The notes: generated from the letters alone by a model not told the origin. Counted from the first letter of the stretch, positions 1 to 13,763 are shown. The stretch: DNA of 64,000 nt from Mercurialis annua (GCF_937616625.2 NC_065572.1:43675653-43739652); one strand, 5' to 3'. Program-made: numbers and translations.

Positions 1-2454
1 ACAAACGTCACGAAACAAATCCAAATGTTTCACCTTTTTAGCGATTTAAGCCAAACATTTACAAATGTTACGAAATAAATCCAAAGGTTTTCCAATTTTA
101 GCGATTTAAACCAAACGTTTACAAACGTTACGAAAAAAATCCAAACGTATCCCCAATTTTGAGATTGAAGGCAAACGTTTACAAATATTACGAAACAAAT
201 CCAAAAGTTTCACCTTTTTAGCAATATAATCCAAATTTTTACAAACGTTACGAAACAAATCCAATCGTTTATTTCCCCTTTTTACTAATATAAGCCAAAC
301 GTTTACAAACGTTACGAAAAAAATTCAAATGTTTCACCTTTTCAGCGAGTTAAGCCAAACGTTTACAAACGTCACGAAACAAATCCAACTGTTTCACCTT
401 TTTATCAATATAAGTCAAACGTTTACAAATGTTACGAAACAAATCCAAAGGTTTTACCTTTTTAGCGATTTAAGTAAAACGTTTACAAACGTTACGAAAC
501 AAATCCAAATGTTTCCCCATTTTAGCGATTTAAGCCAAACATTTAAAACGTTATGAAACAAATCTAAACGTTTCACCTTTTGAGCGATTTAAGCCAAACG
601 TTTACAAACGTTACTAAACAAATCCAAACGTTTCACCTTTTTAGAGATTGAAGCCAAACGTTTACAAACGTTACTAAACAAATCCAAACGTTTCCCCTTT
701 TTAGAGATTGAAGCCAAACGTTTACAAATGTTACGAAACAAATCCAAACATTTCACCTTTTTAGCAATTTAAGGCAAACTATTATAAACTTTACGAAACA
801 AATCCAAATGTTTCACCTTTTTAGCGATTTAAGCCAAACGTTTACAAACGTTACGAAACAATACCAAACGTTTAAAACATTGTAAAAAAAATTAAAAAAT
901 TTCACATTTTTAGAGATTTAAGCCAAACATTTACAAACATTGCGAAACAAAACCTATCGTTTACAAACATTACGAAACAAATCAAAACGTTTCCCCTTTT
1001 TAGCAATTTAAGCCAAACATTTACAAACGTTACGGAACAAATCCAAATGTTTCCCCTTCATAGCGATTTACGCCAAACGTTTAAGAATGTTACGAAACAA
1101 AACCAAACGTTTCCCCTTTTTAGCTATTTAAGCCGAACGTTTACAAACGTTACTAAACAAAACCAAACATTTTACCTTTTTAGCCATTTAAGCCGAACGT
1201 TTACAAACATTACGAAACAAACCCAAACGTTTCGCCTCTTTAGCAATTTAAGCCAAACGTTTACAAACGTTACAACAAAAATCCAAAACTTTCACCTTTT
1301 TAGCGATTTATGGCAAACGTATACAAACATTACGTAACAAATCCAAACGTTTCACCATTTAAGCGATTTAAAGCCAAACATTTACAAACGTTACGAAAAA
1401 AAACCAAACGTTTCACATTTTTAGCAATTTAAGCCAAACGTTTACAAACGTTACGAAACAAATCCAAGCGTTTCACCTTTTTAGCAATATAAACAAAACG
1501 TTTACAAACGTTACGAAACAAATCCAAGCGTTTCACATTTTTAGCAATTTAAGCCAAACGTTTACAAACGTTACGAAACAAATCCAAACGTTTCACCTTT
1601 TTAGCAATTTAAACCAAACGTTTGCTAACGTTATCAAACAAATCCAAGAGGTTCACCTTTTTAGAAATTTAAGCCAAACGTTTACAAACGTTAGGAAACA
1701 AATCCAAACGTTTCATCTTTATAGCGATATAAGCCAAACGTTTACAAACGTTAACAAACAAATCCAAACGTTTCACCTTTTTTGAGATTTAAGCCAAACG
1801 TTTACAAACGTTACGAAACAAATCCAAATGTTTCACCTTTTAGCTATTTAAGCCAAACGTCAAAAAACGTTACGAAAAAAAAAACGTTTAAAATGTTACG
1901 AAGCAAATCCAAACGTTTTACCTTTTTAGCAATTTAATCCAAACTTTTAGAAACGATACAAAACAAATCCAAATGTTTCACCTTTTTAGCGATTTAAGCC
2001 AAACGTTTACAATCGGGGTACGAAACAAATCCAAAAGTTTCCCCTTTTTAGCGATTTAAGCAAAACGTTTACAAACGCTACGAAATCAATCTAAACGTTT
2101 CCCCTTTTTAGCAATATAAGCCAAACGTTTACAAACGTTACGAAATAAATCCAAACGTTTCACCTTTTTAACGATTTAAGACAAACGTTTGCAAACGTTA
2201 CGAAACAAATCCAAACGTTTAACCTTTTTAGCGATTTAAGCCGAACATTTACACACGTTACGAAACCAATTCAAACGTTTCACCTTTTTAGCGATTTAAG
2301 GCGAACGTTTCCAAACGTTACGAAACAAATCCAAACACTTCCCCTATTTAGCGTTGAAAGCCAAACATTTACAAACGTTACGACACAAATCCAAACGTTT
2401 CACATTTTTAGCGATTTAAACCAAACCTTTACAAACGTTACGAAACAAATTCAA
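1..2454 (+). repeat. 60-bp satellite array, HOR-A copy (left edge, partial)
   Basis: Tandem 60-bp monomers, each with the core CCAAACGTTT, a second AAACGTTAC, GAAACAAATCC and a T-rich tail TTTTTAGCGATTTAAG. Phase is held at 60 bp over long stretches, with single-base slips and occasional short fragments such as around 860-900 and 1860-1905. The part from about 1380 to 1860 is near-identical to 6627-6905 and 10195-10470, which identifies it as the end section of one 3.6-kb higher-order repeat copy. The array enters from outside the window. Open frames of 60-96 codons here are by-products of a 60-bp period divisible by three. No gene is seen. Confidence 0.95.
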
Positions 2455-3165
2455 ATGTTTCTCATATCTAACAATTTAAGCCAAACGTTTACAAAATTTA
2501 CGAAACAAAACCAAAAGTTTCACCTTTTTAGCAATTTAAGCCAAACGTTTACAAACGTTACGAAACAAATCCAAACGTTTCATATTTTTAGTGATTCACG
2601 CCAAACGTTTACAAACGGTACGAAAGAAATCCAAACGTTTCACCTTTTTAGCGATTTAAGCCAAACGTTTAAAAACGCTACGAAACAAATCCAAACGTTT
2701 CACCTTTTTAGCGATTTAAGCCAAACTTTTACAAACGTTAAGAAACAAATCCAAATGTTTCCCCATTTTAGCGATTTAACCAAACGTTTCAAAACGTTTC
2801 AAAACAAATCCAAACATTTCACCTTTTTAGCGATTTATGCCAAACGTTTACAAAATTTACGAACAAATCCAAACGTTTCACCTTTTTAGCGATTTAAGCC
2901 AAACGTTTACAAACATTACGAAACAAATCCAAACGTTTCACCTTTTTAGCAATTTAAGCCAAATATATACAAACTTTACGAAACAAATTAAAACGTTTCA
3001 CCTTTTAGCGATTTAAGCCAAACGTTTACAAATGTTGGGAAACAAATCTAAATGTTTCTCATATTTAATAATTTAAGCCAAATGTTTACAAACGTTACGA
3101 AACAAAACCAAGTGTTTCACCTTTTCAGCAATTTAAGCCAAACGTTAACAAACGTTACGAAACAA

Positions 3166-5210
3166 ATCCAAACGTTTCACCTTTTTATCGATTTTAGCCA
3201 AACGTTTCACCTTTTTAGCGATTTAAGCCAAACATTTATAAACGTTAAAACCAAACTTTCAAAACGTTACGAAACGAATCCAAACGTTTAGAAAAGTTAC
3301 AAAACAACACCAAATGTTTCCCCATTTTAGCAATTTAAACCAAACGTTTACAAACGTTACGAAACAAAACCAAACGATGCTAAACGTTACGAAACAAATC
3401 CAAACGTTTCACATTTTTAGTGATTTAAGCCAAACGTTTACAAACGTTACGAAACAAATCCGAACGTTTCAACATTTTAGTGATTGAAGCCTAACATTTA
3501 CAAACGATATGAAAAAAATCCTAACGTTTCGAAACAAATTTAAAACGTTTAAAACGTTACGAAACAAATCCAACTGTTTCACGTTTTTAGCAATTTAAGT
3601 CGAACGTTAACAAAGGTTACAAAAGAAATCCAAATGTTTCACCTTTTCAATAATTTAAGCCAAACGTTTACAAACGTTACAAAACTAATCAAAACGTTTA
3701 AAATGTTAAGAAACCCTTATTTGCATTTTAAGCCAAATGTTTACAAACCTTACGAAACAAATCCAAACGTTTCACCTCTTTAGCGATATAAAACAAATGT
3801 TTACAAATGTTACGAAACAAATTCAAACGTTTCACCTTTTTAGTGATTTAAGCCAAATGTTTACAAACGTAACAAAACAAAACCAAACATTTTACCTTTT
3901 TAATGATTTAAGCCAAATATTTACAAACGTTACGAAACAAATCCAAAAGTTTCACCTTTTTAGCAATGTAAGCCAAACATTTACAAATGTTACGAAACAA
4001 ATCTAAACGTTTCCCCTTTTTATCTATTTAAGCCAAAAGTTTATAAACGTTACGAAACAAATCCAAGCGTTTCACCTTTTTTGCGATTTTAGCCAAACGT
4101 TTCAAAACGTTACGAAACAAATCCAAACGTTCCTGCTTTTTAGCGAATTAAGCCAAACGTTTACAAACTTTATAAAACAAATCCAAACGTTTCACCTTTT
4201 TATCGATTTTAGCCAAACGTTTCACCTTTTTAGCGATTTAAGCCAAACATTTATAAACGTTAAAACCAAACTTTCAAAACGTTACGAAACGAATCCAAAC
4301 GTTTAGAAAAGTTACAAAACAACACCAAATGTTTCCCCATTTTAGCAATTTAAACCAAACGTTTACAAACGTTACGAAACAAAACCAAACGATGCTAAAC
4401 GTTACGAAACAAATCCAAACGTTTCACATTTTTAGTGATTTAAGCCAAACGTTTACAAACGTTACGAAACAAATCCGAACGTTTCAACATTTTAGTGATT
4501 GAAGCCTAACATTTACAAACGATATGAAAAAAATCCTAACGTTTCGAAACAAATTTAAAACGTTTAAAACGTTACGAAGCAAATCCAACTGTTTCACGTT
4601 TTTAGCAATTTAAGTCGAACGTTAACAAAGGTTACAAAAGAAATCCAAATGTTTCACCTTTTCAATAATTTAAGCCAAACGTTTACAAACGTTACAAAAC
4701 TAATCAAAACGTTTAAAATGTTAAGAAACCCTTATTTGCATTTTAAGCCAAATGTTTACAAACCTTACGAAACAAATCCAAACGTTTCACCTCTTTAGCG
4801 ATATAAAACAAATGTTTACAAATGTTACGAAACAAATTCAAACGTTTCACCTTTTTAGTGATTTAAGCCAAATGTTTACAAACGTAACAAAACAAAACCA
4901 AACATTTTACCTTTTTAATGATTTAAGCCAAATATTTACAAACGTTACGAAACAAATCCAAAAGTTTCACCTTTTTAGCAATTTAAGCCAAACATTTACA
5001 AATGTTACGAAACAAATCTAAACGTTTCCCCTTTTTATCTATTTAAGCCAAAAGTTTATAAACGTTACGAAACAAATCCAAGCGTTTCACCTTTTTTGCG
5101 ATATTAGCCAAACGTTTCAAAACGTTACGAAACAAATCCAAACGTTCCTGCTTTTTAGCGAATTAAGCCAAACGTTTACAAACTTTATAAAACAAATCCA
5201 AACGTTTCAC
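3166..5210 (+). repeat. 1015-bp segmental tandem duplication within the satellite (two copies)
   Basis: The segment beginning with the aberrant TATCGATTTTAGCC monomer at 3186 recurs at 4201, an offset of 1015 bp (about 17 monomers). The offset is constant through the segment: the 89-codon open frame at 3737 recurs at 4752. The two copies differ by only a few substitutions that I can see (for example AGCAATGTAAG at 3961 versus AGCAATTTAAG at 4976, and GAAACAAATCC at 3560 versus GAAGCAAATCC near 4576). Outer limits are approximate because flanking monomers are similar. Other HOR copies carry this segment once, so the duplication is local and recent. Confidence 0.9.
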
Positions 5211-6319
5211 CTTTTTAACGATTTAAGCCAAACATTTACAAACGTTACGAAACAAATCCAAACGTTTCACCTTTTTAACGATTTAAGCCAAACATTTACA
5301 AACGTTACCGAACAAAACAGGACGTTTCACCTTTTTTACGATTTAAGTCAAACGTTTACAAACATACGAAACAAAACAGGACGTTTCACCTTATTAGCGA
5401 TTTAAGCCAAACATTTACAAACATTACGAAACAAATCCAAACGTTTCACCTTTTAGCGATTTAAGCCAAACGTTTACAAACGTTATGAAACAAATCCAAA
5501 CGTTTCACATATTTAACAATTTAAGCCAAACGTTTACAAACGTTATGAAATAAAACCAAGTGTTTACAAACATTACGAAACAAAACAGGACGTTTCACCT
5601 TTTTTAGCGATATAAGCAAAACGTTTACAAACATTACGAAACAAAACATGACGTTTATCCTTTTTTAGAATTAAAGCCAAACGTTTACAAAGATTACGAT
5701 ATGAGACCAAACGTTTAAAACGTTACGAAACAAATCCAAACATTTCACCTTTTTAGCGATTTAAGCAAAACATTTACAAACGCTACGAAACAAATCCAAA
5801 AGTTTCACCTTTTTAGCAATTTAAGCCAAACGTTTACAAACGTTTCCAAACGTTACGAAACAAATCCAAGCGTTTCACCTTTTTTAGCAATATAAGACAA
5901 ACGGTTACAAAAGTTGCGATACAAATCCAATTATTTCACATTTTTAGCGATTTAAGCCAAACCTTTACAAAATGTTACGAAACAAATCCAAACGTTTCGC
6001 CTTTTAAGCAATTTAAGCCAAACGTTTACAAACGTTAAAAAGCAAATCTAAACGTTTCCCCATTTTAGCGATTTAAGCCAAACGTTTAAAAAGTTACGAA
6101 ACAAATCGAAACGTTTTACCTTTTTAGCAATTTATGCCAAACGTTTACAAACGTTACGAAACAAATCCAAACATTTCACATTTTTAGCGATTGAAGCCAA
6201 ATAAATCCAAACGTTAAGAAACAAATCTAAACGTTTTACATTTTTAGCAATATTAGCCAAACATTTACAAAAGTTACAAAACAAAAACCAAGCATTTCAC
6301 GTTTTTTGCAATTTAAGCC

Positions 6320-6328
6320 AAACGTTTA
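6320..6328. repeat. 9-bp target-site duplication of the MITE (right copy 6618-6626)
   Basis: AAACGTTTA occurs immediately left of the element and again immediately right of it. Removing the element and one copy restores a normal monomer reading CCAAACGTTTACAAACG. A 9-bp duplication is characteristic of Mutator-like elements. Confidence 0.85.
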
Positions 6329-6617
6329 GGGTTAATTGCAAATTAATACACGAACTTTACCCTAATTTGCAATTACAACACGAACTTTGAAACTTGGCAA
6401 CTTAATACACCAACTTTCATTTTTTGGCAAATTAGTACACCGACCAATCATAAAACAACACTTGGCTGTATATGACAAGGTCCACGTTAGTGTTTTTCCA
6501 GTTAGGTGTATCAATTCGCCAAAAAATGAAAATCGGTGTACCAATTTGCCAAGTTTTAAAGTTCGTGTTGTAATTGCAAATTAGGGTAAAGTTTGTGTAT
6601 TAATTTGCAATTAACCC
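6329..6617. mobile_element. Foldback MITE, Mutator-like (MULE) type, 289 bp
   Basis: A non-autonomous palindromic DNA element unrelated to the satellite. It begins GGGTTAATTGCAAATTA and ends with the inverse TAATTTGCAATTAACCC. The outer 72 bp of the two arms match with two mismatches; similarity continues at lower identity to about 115 bp, leaving a central loop of about 60 bp. Within each arm a unit resembling AATACACGAACTTT recurs every 30-35 bp. A 9-bp target duplication flanks it, and no transposase is encoded. Overlapping open frames on both strands at 6362-6584 are the two faces of the palindrome, not genes. An uninterrupted paralogous site is visible at about 45960-45990. The terminal sequence and 9-bp duplication point to Mutator; I could not search for a parent element. 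Confidence 0.85.
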
Positions 6618-7396
6618 AAACGTTTACAAACGTTACGAAACAAATCCAAGCGTTTCACCTTTTTAGCAATTTAAACCAAACGTTTACAAACGTTATCAAA
6701 CAAATCCAAGAGGTTCACCTTTTTAGAAATTTAAGCCAAACGTTTACAAACGTTAGGAAACAAATCCAAACGTTTCACCTTTATAGCGATATAAGCCAAA
6801 CGTTTACAAACGTTACCAAACAAATCCAAACGTTTCACCTTTTTAGCGATTTAAGCCAAACGTTTACAAACGTTACGAAACAAATCCAAACGTTTCACCT
6901 TTTAGCTATTTAAGCCAAACGTCAAAAAATGTTACGAAAAAAACCAAACGTTTAAAATGTTTCGAAACAAATCCAAACGTTTTACCTTTTTAGCTATTTA
7001 ATCCAAACTTTTAGAAACAATACAAAACAAATCCAAACGTTTCATGTTTTTAGCGATTTAAGCCAAACGTTTACAAACGTTACGAAATAAATCCAAACGT
7101 TTCACCTTTTTAACGATTTAAGACAAACGTTTGCAAACGTTACGAAACAAATCCAAACGTTTAACCTATTTAGCGATTTAAGCCGAACATTTACACACGT
7201 TATGAAACAAATTCAAACGTTTCACCTTCTTAGTGATTTAAGGCGAACGTTTCCAAACGTTACGAAACAAATCCAAACAGTTCCCCTATTTAGCGTTGAA
7301 AGCCAAACATTTACAAACGTTACGACACAAATCCAAAGGTTTCACATTTTTAGCGATTGAAACCAAACCTTTACAAACGTTACGAAACAAATTCAA
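6618..7396 (+). repeat. 60-bp satellite, end of HOR-A copy a
   Basis: Satellite resumes in exact phase after the MITE. The section 6627-6905 matches 1560-1850 and 10195-10470 monomer by monomer, including the diagnostic AGAGGTTCACC and GTTAGGAAACAAATCC variants. No gene. Confidence 0.95.
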
Positions 7397-10300
7397 ATGT
7401 TTCTCATATTTAACAGTTTAAGCCAAACGTTTACAAAATTTACGAAACAAAACCAAGAGTTTCAACTTTTTAGCAATTTAAGCCAAACGTTTACAAACGT
7501 TACGAAACAAATCCAAATGTTTCATATTTTTAGCGATTTAAGCCAAACGTTTACAAACGGTACGAAAGAAATCCAAACGTTTCACCTTTTTAGCGATTTA
7601 AGCCAAACGTTTACAAACGCTACGAAACAAATCCAAACGTTTCACCTTTTTAGCGATTTAAGCCAAACGTTTACAAACCTTAAGAAACAAATCCAAATGT
7701 TTCCCCATTTTAGCGATTTAACCAAACGTTTAAAACGTTTCAAAACAAATCCAAACATTTCACCTTTTTAGCGATTTATGCCAAACGTTTACAAATGTTA
7801 CGAACAAATCCAAACGTTTCACCTTTTTAGCGATTTAAGCCAAACGTTTACAAACGTTACGAAACAAATCCAAACGTTTCACCTTTTTAGCAATTTAAGC
7901 CAAATGTATACAAACCTTACGAAACAAATCAAAACATGTCACATTTTAGTGATTTAAGCCAAACATTTACAAATGTTGGGAAACAAATCCAAACGTTTCT
8001 CATATTTAATAATTTAAGCCAAACGTTTACAAACGTTACGAAACAAAACCAAGTGTTTCACCTTTTTAGCAATTTAAGCCAAACGTTAACAAACGTTACG
8101 AAACAAATCCAAACGTTTCACCTTTTTATCGATTTAAGCCAAACGTTTCACCTTTTTAGCGATTTAAGCCATACGTTTATAAACGTAAAAACTAAACTTT
8201 CAAAACGTTACGAAACGAATCCAAACGTTTACAAAAGTTACAAAACAACACCAAATGTTTCCCCATTTTAGCAATTTAAACCAAACGTTTACAAACGTTA
8301 CGAAACAAAACCAAACGATGCTAAACGTTACGAAACAAATCCAAACGTTTTCCATTTTTATTGATTTAAGCCAAACGTTTACAAACGTTATAAAACAAAT
8401 CCGAACGTTTCACCATTTTAGTGATTGAAGCCTAGCATTTACAAACGTTATGAAAAAAATCCAAACGTTTCGAAAGAAATTTAAAACGTTAAAAACGTTA
8501 CAAACAAATCCAACCGTTTCACGTTTTTAGCAATTTAAGCCGAACGTTAACAAAGGTTACAAAACAAATCCAAATGTTTAACTTTTTCAATAATTTAAGC
8601 CAAACGTTTACAAACGTTACAAAACTAATCAAAACATTTAAAATGTTAAGAAACCCTTATTAGCATTTTAAGCCAAATGTTTACAAACCTTACGAAACAA
8701 ATCCAAACGTTTCACCTCTTTAGCGATATAAAACAAATGTTTACAAACGTTACCAAACAAATTCAAACGTTTCACCTTTTTAGTGATTTAAGCCAAATGT
8801 TTACAAACGTAACAAAACAAAACCAAACATTTTACCTTTTTAATGATTTAAGCCAAATATTTACAAACGTTACGAAACAAATCCAAAAGTTTCACCTTTT
8901 TAGCGATTTAAGCCACACATTTACAAATGTTACGAAACAAATCTAAATGTTTCCCCTTTTTATCTATTTAAGCCAAAAGTTTATAAACTTTACGAAACAA
9001 ATCCAAGCGTTTCACCTTTTTTGCGATTTAAGCCAAACGTTTCAAAACGTTACGAAACAAATCCAAACGTTCCTGTTTTATTAGCGAATTAAGCCAAACG
9101 TTTACAAACTTTATGAAACAAATCCAAACGTTTCACCTTTTTAGCGATTTAAGCCAAACATTTACAAACGTTACGAAACAAAACAGGACGTTTCACCTTT
9201 TTTACGATTTAAGTCAAACGTTTACAAACATTACGAAACAAAACAGGACGTTTCACCTTATTAGCAATTTAAACCAAACATTTACAAAACAAATCCAAAC
9301 GTTTCACCTTTTAGCGATTTAAGCCAAACGTTTACAAACATTATGAAACAAATCCAAACGTTTCACATATTTAACAATTTAAGCCAAACGTTTACAAACG
9401 TTATGAAATAAAACAAAGTGTTTACAAACATTACGAAACAAAACAGGACGTTTCACCTTTTTTAGCGATATAAGACAAACGTTTACAAACATTACGAAAC
9501 AAAACATGACGTTTATCCTTTTTTAGAATTTAAGCCAAACGTTTACAAACATTACGATATGAAACCAAACGTTTAAAACGTTACGAAACAAATCCAAACA
9601 TTTCACCTTTTTAGCGATTTAAGCTAAACGTTTACAAACGCTACGAAACAAATCCAAACGTTTCACCTTTTTAGCAATTTAAGCCAAACATTTACAAATG
9701 TTTCCAAACGTTACGAAACAAATCCAAGCGTTTCACCTTTTTTAGCAATATAAGACAAACGTTTACAAAAGTTGCGATACAAATCCAATTATTTCACATT
9801 TTTAGCGATTTAAGCCAAAACTTTACAAAATGTTACGAAACAAATCCATACGTTTCGCCTTTTAAGCAATTTAAGCCAAACGTTTACAAACGTTACAAAA
9901 CAAATCTAAACGTTTTCCCATTTTAGCGATTTAAGCCAAACGTTTAAAAAGTTACAAAACAAATCTAAACGTTTTACCTTTTTAGCAATTTATGCCAAAC
10001 GTTTACAAACGTTACGAAACAAATCCAAACATTTCATATTTTTAGCGACTGAAGCCAAACAAATCCAAACGTTAAGAAACAAATCTAAATGTTTCACATT
10101 TTTAGCAATATAAGTCAAACATTTACAAAATTTACAAAACAAAAACAGAGAGTTTAACATTTTTTGCAATTTAAGCCAAACGTTTACAAACGTTATGAAA
10201 CAAATCCAAGCGTTTCACCTTTTTAGCAATTTAAACCAAACGTTTAAAAACATTATCAAACAAATCCAAGAATTTCACCTTTTTAGCAATTTAAGCCAAA

Positions 10301-11015
10301 CGTTTACAAACGTTAGGAAACAAATCCAAACGTTTTACCTTTATAGTGAATTAAGCCAAACGTTTACAAACGTTACGAAACAAATCCAAACGTTTCACCT
10401 TTTTAGCGATTTAAGCCAAACGTTTACAAACGTTACGAAACAAATCCAAACGTTTCACCTTATAGCGATTTAAGCCAAATGTCGAAAAACGTTACGAAAA
10501 AAACCAAACGTTTAAAATGTTACGAAACAAATCCAAACGTTTCATCTTTTTAGCGATTTAAGCCAAACTTTTAGAAATAATACAAAACAAATCCAAACGT
10601 TTCACCTTTTTAGCGATTTAAACCAAACGTTTACAATCGGTACAAAAAAATCTAAACGTTTCCCCTTTTTAGCGATTTAAGCCAAATGTTTACAAACGCT
10701 ACGAAATCAATCTATACGTTTCACCTTTTTAGCAATATTAGCCAAACGTTTACAAACGTTACGAAATAAATCCAAACATGTCAACTTTTTAGCGATTTAA
10801 GACAAACGTTTGCAAACGTTACGAAAGAAATCCAAATGTTTAACCTTTTTAGCGATTTATGCCGAACGTTTACACACGTTACGAAACAAATTCAAACGTT
10901 TCACATTTTTAGCGATTTAAGCCGAACGTTTCCAAACGGTACGAAACAAATCCAAACGATTCCCCTTTTTAGCGATGAAAGCAAAGCGTTTACAAACGTT
11001 ACGAAACAAATTCAA
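7397..11015 (+). repeat. 60-bp satellite, HOR-A copy b (long type, 3619 bp)
   Basis: A complete uninterrupted copy of the long HOR, 3619 bp from landmark to landmark, about 60 monomers. It carries the internal marker AAAATGTTAAGAAACCC at about 8640 and the ACAGGACG monomers at about 9180-9500. It is most similar to copy f (46749-50434), sharing for example GAGTTTCAACTTT just after the landmark. No genes. Confidence 0.92.
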
Positions 11016-13677
11016 ATGTTTCTCATATTTAACAATTTAAGCCAAACATTTACAAAATTTACGAAACAAAACCAAGAGTTTCACCTTTTTAGCAATTTAA
11101 GCCAAACGTTTACAAATGTTACGAAACAAATCCAAACGTTTCACATTTTTAGCAATTTTAAGCCAAACGTTTACAAACGGTACGAAAGAAATCCAAATGT
11201 TTCCCCTTTTTAGCGATTTAAGCCAAACGTTTACAAACGCTACGAAACAAATCCAAACGTTTCACCTTTTTAGCGATTGAAGCCAAACGTTTATAAACGT
11301 TAAGAAACAAATCCAAATGTTTCCCCATTTTAGCGATTTAAGCCAAACGTTTAAAACTTTACAAAACAAATCCAAATATTTCACCTTTTTAGCGATTTAT
11401 GCCAAACTTTTACAAACGTTACGAACAAATCCAAACGTTTCCCCTTTTAAGCGATTTAAGCCAAACGTTTACCAACGTTACGAAATAAATCCAAACGTTT
11501 CACCTTTTCAGCAATTTAAGTCAAATGTATACAAACTTTACGAAAGAAATCAAAATGTTTCACCTATAAGCGATTTAAGCCAAACGTTTACAAACGTTGG
11601 GAAACAAATCCAAACGTTTCTCATATTTAATAATTTAAGCCAAACATTTACAAACGTTACGAAACAAAACCAAGTGTTACACCTTTTCAGCAATTTAAGC
11701 CAAACGTTAACAAACGTTACAAACAAATCCAAACGTTTCACCTTTTTATCGATTTAAGCCAAACGTTTCACCTTTTTAGCGATTTAAGCCAAACGTTTAT
11801 AAACGTTAAAACCAAACTTTCAAAACGTTACGAAACGAATCCAAACGTTTACAAAAGCTACAAAACAATACCAAACGTTTCCCAATTTTAGGGATTTAAG
11901 CTAAACGTTTATAAACGTTACGAAACAAAACCAAACGATGGTAAACGTTATGAAACAAATCCATTTGTTTAACATTTTTAGTGATCTAAGCCAAACGTTA
12001 CGAAAAAAATCCAAACGTTTCACCATTTTAGTGATTGAAGCGAAACATTTACAAACGCTATGAAAAAAATCCAAACGTTTCGAAACAAATCAAAAGGTTT
12101 AAAACGCTACGAAACAAATCCAGCCGTTTCACCTTTTTAGTAATTTAAGCCGAACGTTTACAAAGGTTACAAAACAAATCCAAATATTTCACCTTTTCAG
12201 TAATTTAAGCAAAACATTTACAAACGTTACGAAACTAATTAAAACGTTTAAAATGTTAAGAAACCCTTTTTAGCATTTTAAGCCAAATGTTTACAAACCT
12301 TACGAAACAAATCCAAACGTTTCACCTCTTTAGCGATATAAAACAAATGTTTACAAACGTTACGAAACAAATTCAAACGTTTCACCTTTTTAGTGATTTA
12401 AGCCAATTGTTTGCAAACGTAACAAAACAAAACCAAACATTTTACCTTTTTAATGATTTAAGCCAAATATTTACAAACGTTACGAAACAAATCCAAAAGT
12501 TTCACCTTTTTAGCGATTTAAGCCAATTATTTACAAATGTTACGAAACAAATCTAAACGTTTTCCCTTTTTATCTATTTAAGCCAAAAGTTTATAAACGT
12601 TACGAAACAAATCCAAGCGTTTCACCTTTTTTGCGATTTAAGCCAAACGTTTCAAAACGTTACGAAACAAATCCAAACGTTCCTGTTTTTTAGCGAATTA
12701 AGCCAAACGTTTACAAACTTTATGAAACAAATCCAAATGTTTCACCTTTTTAGCGATTTAAGCCAAACGTTTACAAACGTTACGAAACAAAACAGGATGT
12801 TTCACCTTTTTTACGATTTAAGTCAAACGTTTACAAACATTACGAAACAAAACAGGACGTTTCACCTTATTAGCGATTTAAGTCAAATATTTACAAACAT
12901 TACGAAACAAATCCAAACGTTTCACCTTTTAGCGATTTAAGCCAAACGTTTACAAACGTTATGAAACAAATCCAAACGTTTCCAATATTTATCAATTTAA
13001 GCCAAACGTTTAAACGTTATGAAACAAAACCAAGTGTTTACAAACATTACGAAAAAAAACAGGACGTTTCACCTTTTTTAGCGATTTAAGCCAAACGTTT
13101 ACAAACATTACGAAACAAAACATGACGTTTATCATTTTTTAGAATTTAAGCCAAACGTTTACAAACATTACGATATGAAACCAAACGTTTCACCTTTTTA
13201 GGGATTTATGCCAAACTCTTACAAACGCTACGAAACAAATCCAAACGTTTCACCTTTTTAGCAATTTAAGCCAAACGTTTCCAAACGTTACGAAACAAAC
13301 CCAAGCTATTCACCTTTTTTAGCAATTTACGCCAAACGTTTACAAAAGTTACGATACAAATCTAATCGTTTCACCTTTTTAGCGATATAAGCCAAACCCT
13401 TACAAAATGTTGCGAAACAAATCCAAACGTTTCCCCTTTTAAGAAATTTAAGCCAAACATTTACAAACGTTACAAAAAAAATCCAAACGTTCCCCCATTT
13501 TAGCGATTTAAGCCAAACGTTTAAAAAATTACGAAACAAATCCAAACGTTTTACCTTTTTAGCAATTTATGCCAAACGTTTACAAACGTTACGAAACAAA
13601 TCCAAACATTTTAAATTTTTAGCGATTGAAGCCAAACAAATCCAAACGTTACGAAACAAATCCAAACGTTTCACATT
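11016..13677 (+). repeat. 60-bp satellite, HOR-A copy c, part before the chromovirus
   Basis: Long-type HOR copy with ACAGGACG monomers at about 12790-13070. It shares private variants with copy g (50435 onward): the AATTTTAAGCC slip at 11155, ACAATACCAAACG near 11863 and CATTTGTTTAACA near 11962. It is interrupted at 13678 by the chromovirus and continues after it. No genes. Confidence 0.92.
13673..13677. repeat. 5-bp target-site duplication of the chromovirus (right copy 19256-19260)
   Basis: ACATT directly precedes the left LTR and directly follows the right LTR. Removal of the element and one copy restores TTTCACATTTTTAGCAA, a common monomer variant seen uninterrupted near 45885-45900. 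Confidence 0.95.
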
Positions 13678-13763
13678 TGTAATATCCCGTAATATTTTAT
13701 ATTTTTTTTTCATTTAAATTCCGACATTTTCCCGGTCGCGATTCATGAAAATGGGTCGTGACA
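13678..13763 (+). repeat. 5' LTR of the chromovirus (86 bp)
   Basis: It begins TGTAATATCCCGTAATATT and ends GGGTCGTGACA, the canonical TG...CA ends, and is identical base for base to the copy at 19170-19255. An AT-rich TAATATTTTATATTT stretch near the left end could serve as a TATA element. The boundaries are fixed independently by the target duplication on the left and the primer site on the right. Confidence 0.95.

Larger units (their letters stand above)
2455..6328 (+). repeat. 60-bp satellite, HOR-A copy a (long type, with internal duplication)
   Basis: The copy starts at the landmark TTTCTCATATCTAAC (one base different from other copies). It contains the 1015-bp tandem duplication described separately, then the ACAGGACG-marked monomers of the long HOR type at about 5310-5650. 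It is split near its end by the MITE at 6329. Landmark-to-landmark distance to the next copy is 4942 bp; removing the MITE plus its duplication (298 bp) and one 1015-bp repeat leaves 3629 bp, the standard HOR length. No genes. Confidence 0.9.

Noticed and set aside
6325..6332. TTTAGGG telomere-like motif
   Set aside because: It is created by the junction of satellite (GTTTA) and the MITE end (GGGTTAA); there is no tandem telomeric repeat.
6362..6584. Overlapping opposite-strand open frames of 60 and 65 codons
   Set aside because: They are the two strands of the palindromic MITE and have no protein-like features.
1..13677. CRISPR-like regularly spaced repeats
   Set aside because: The repeats are contiguous with no unique spacers, the sequence is plant nuclear DNA, and no cas genes are present.
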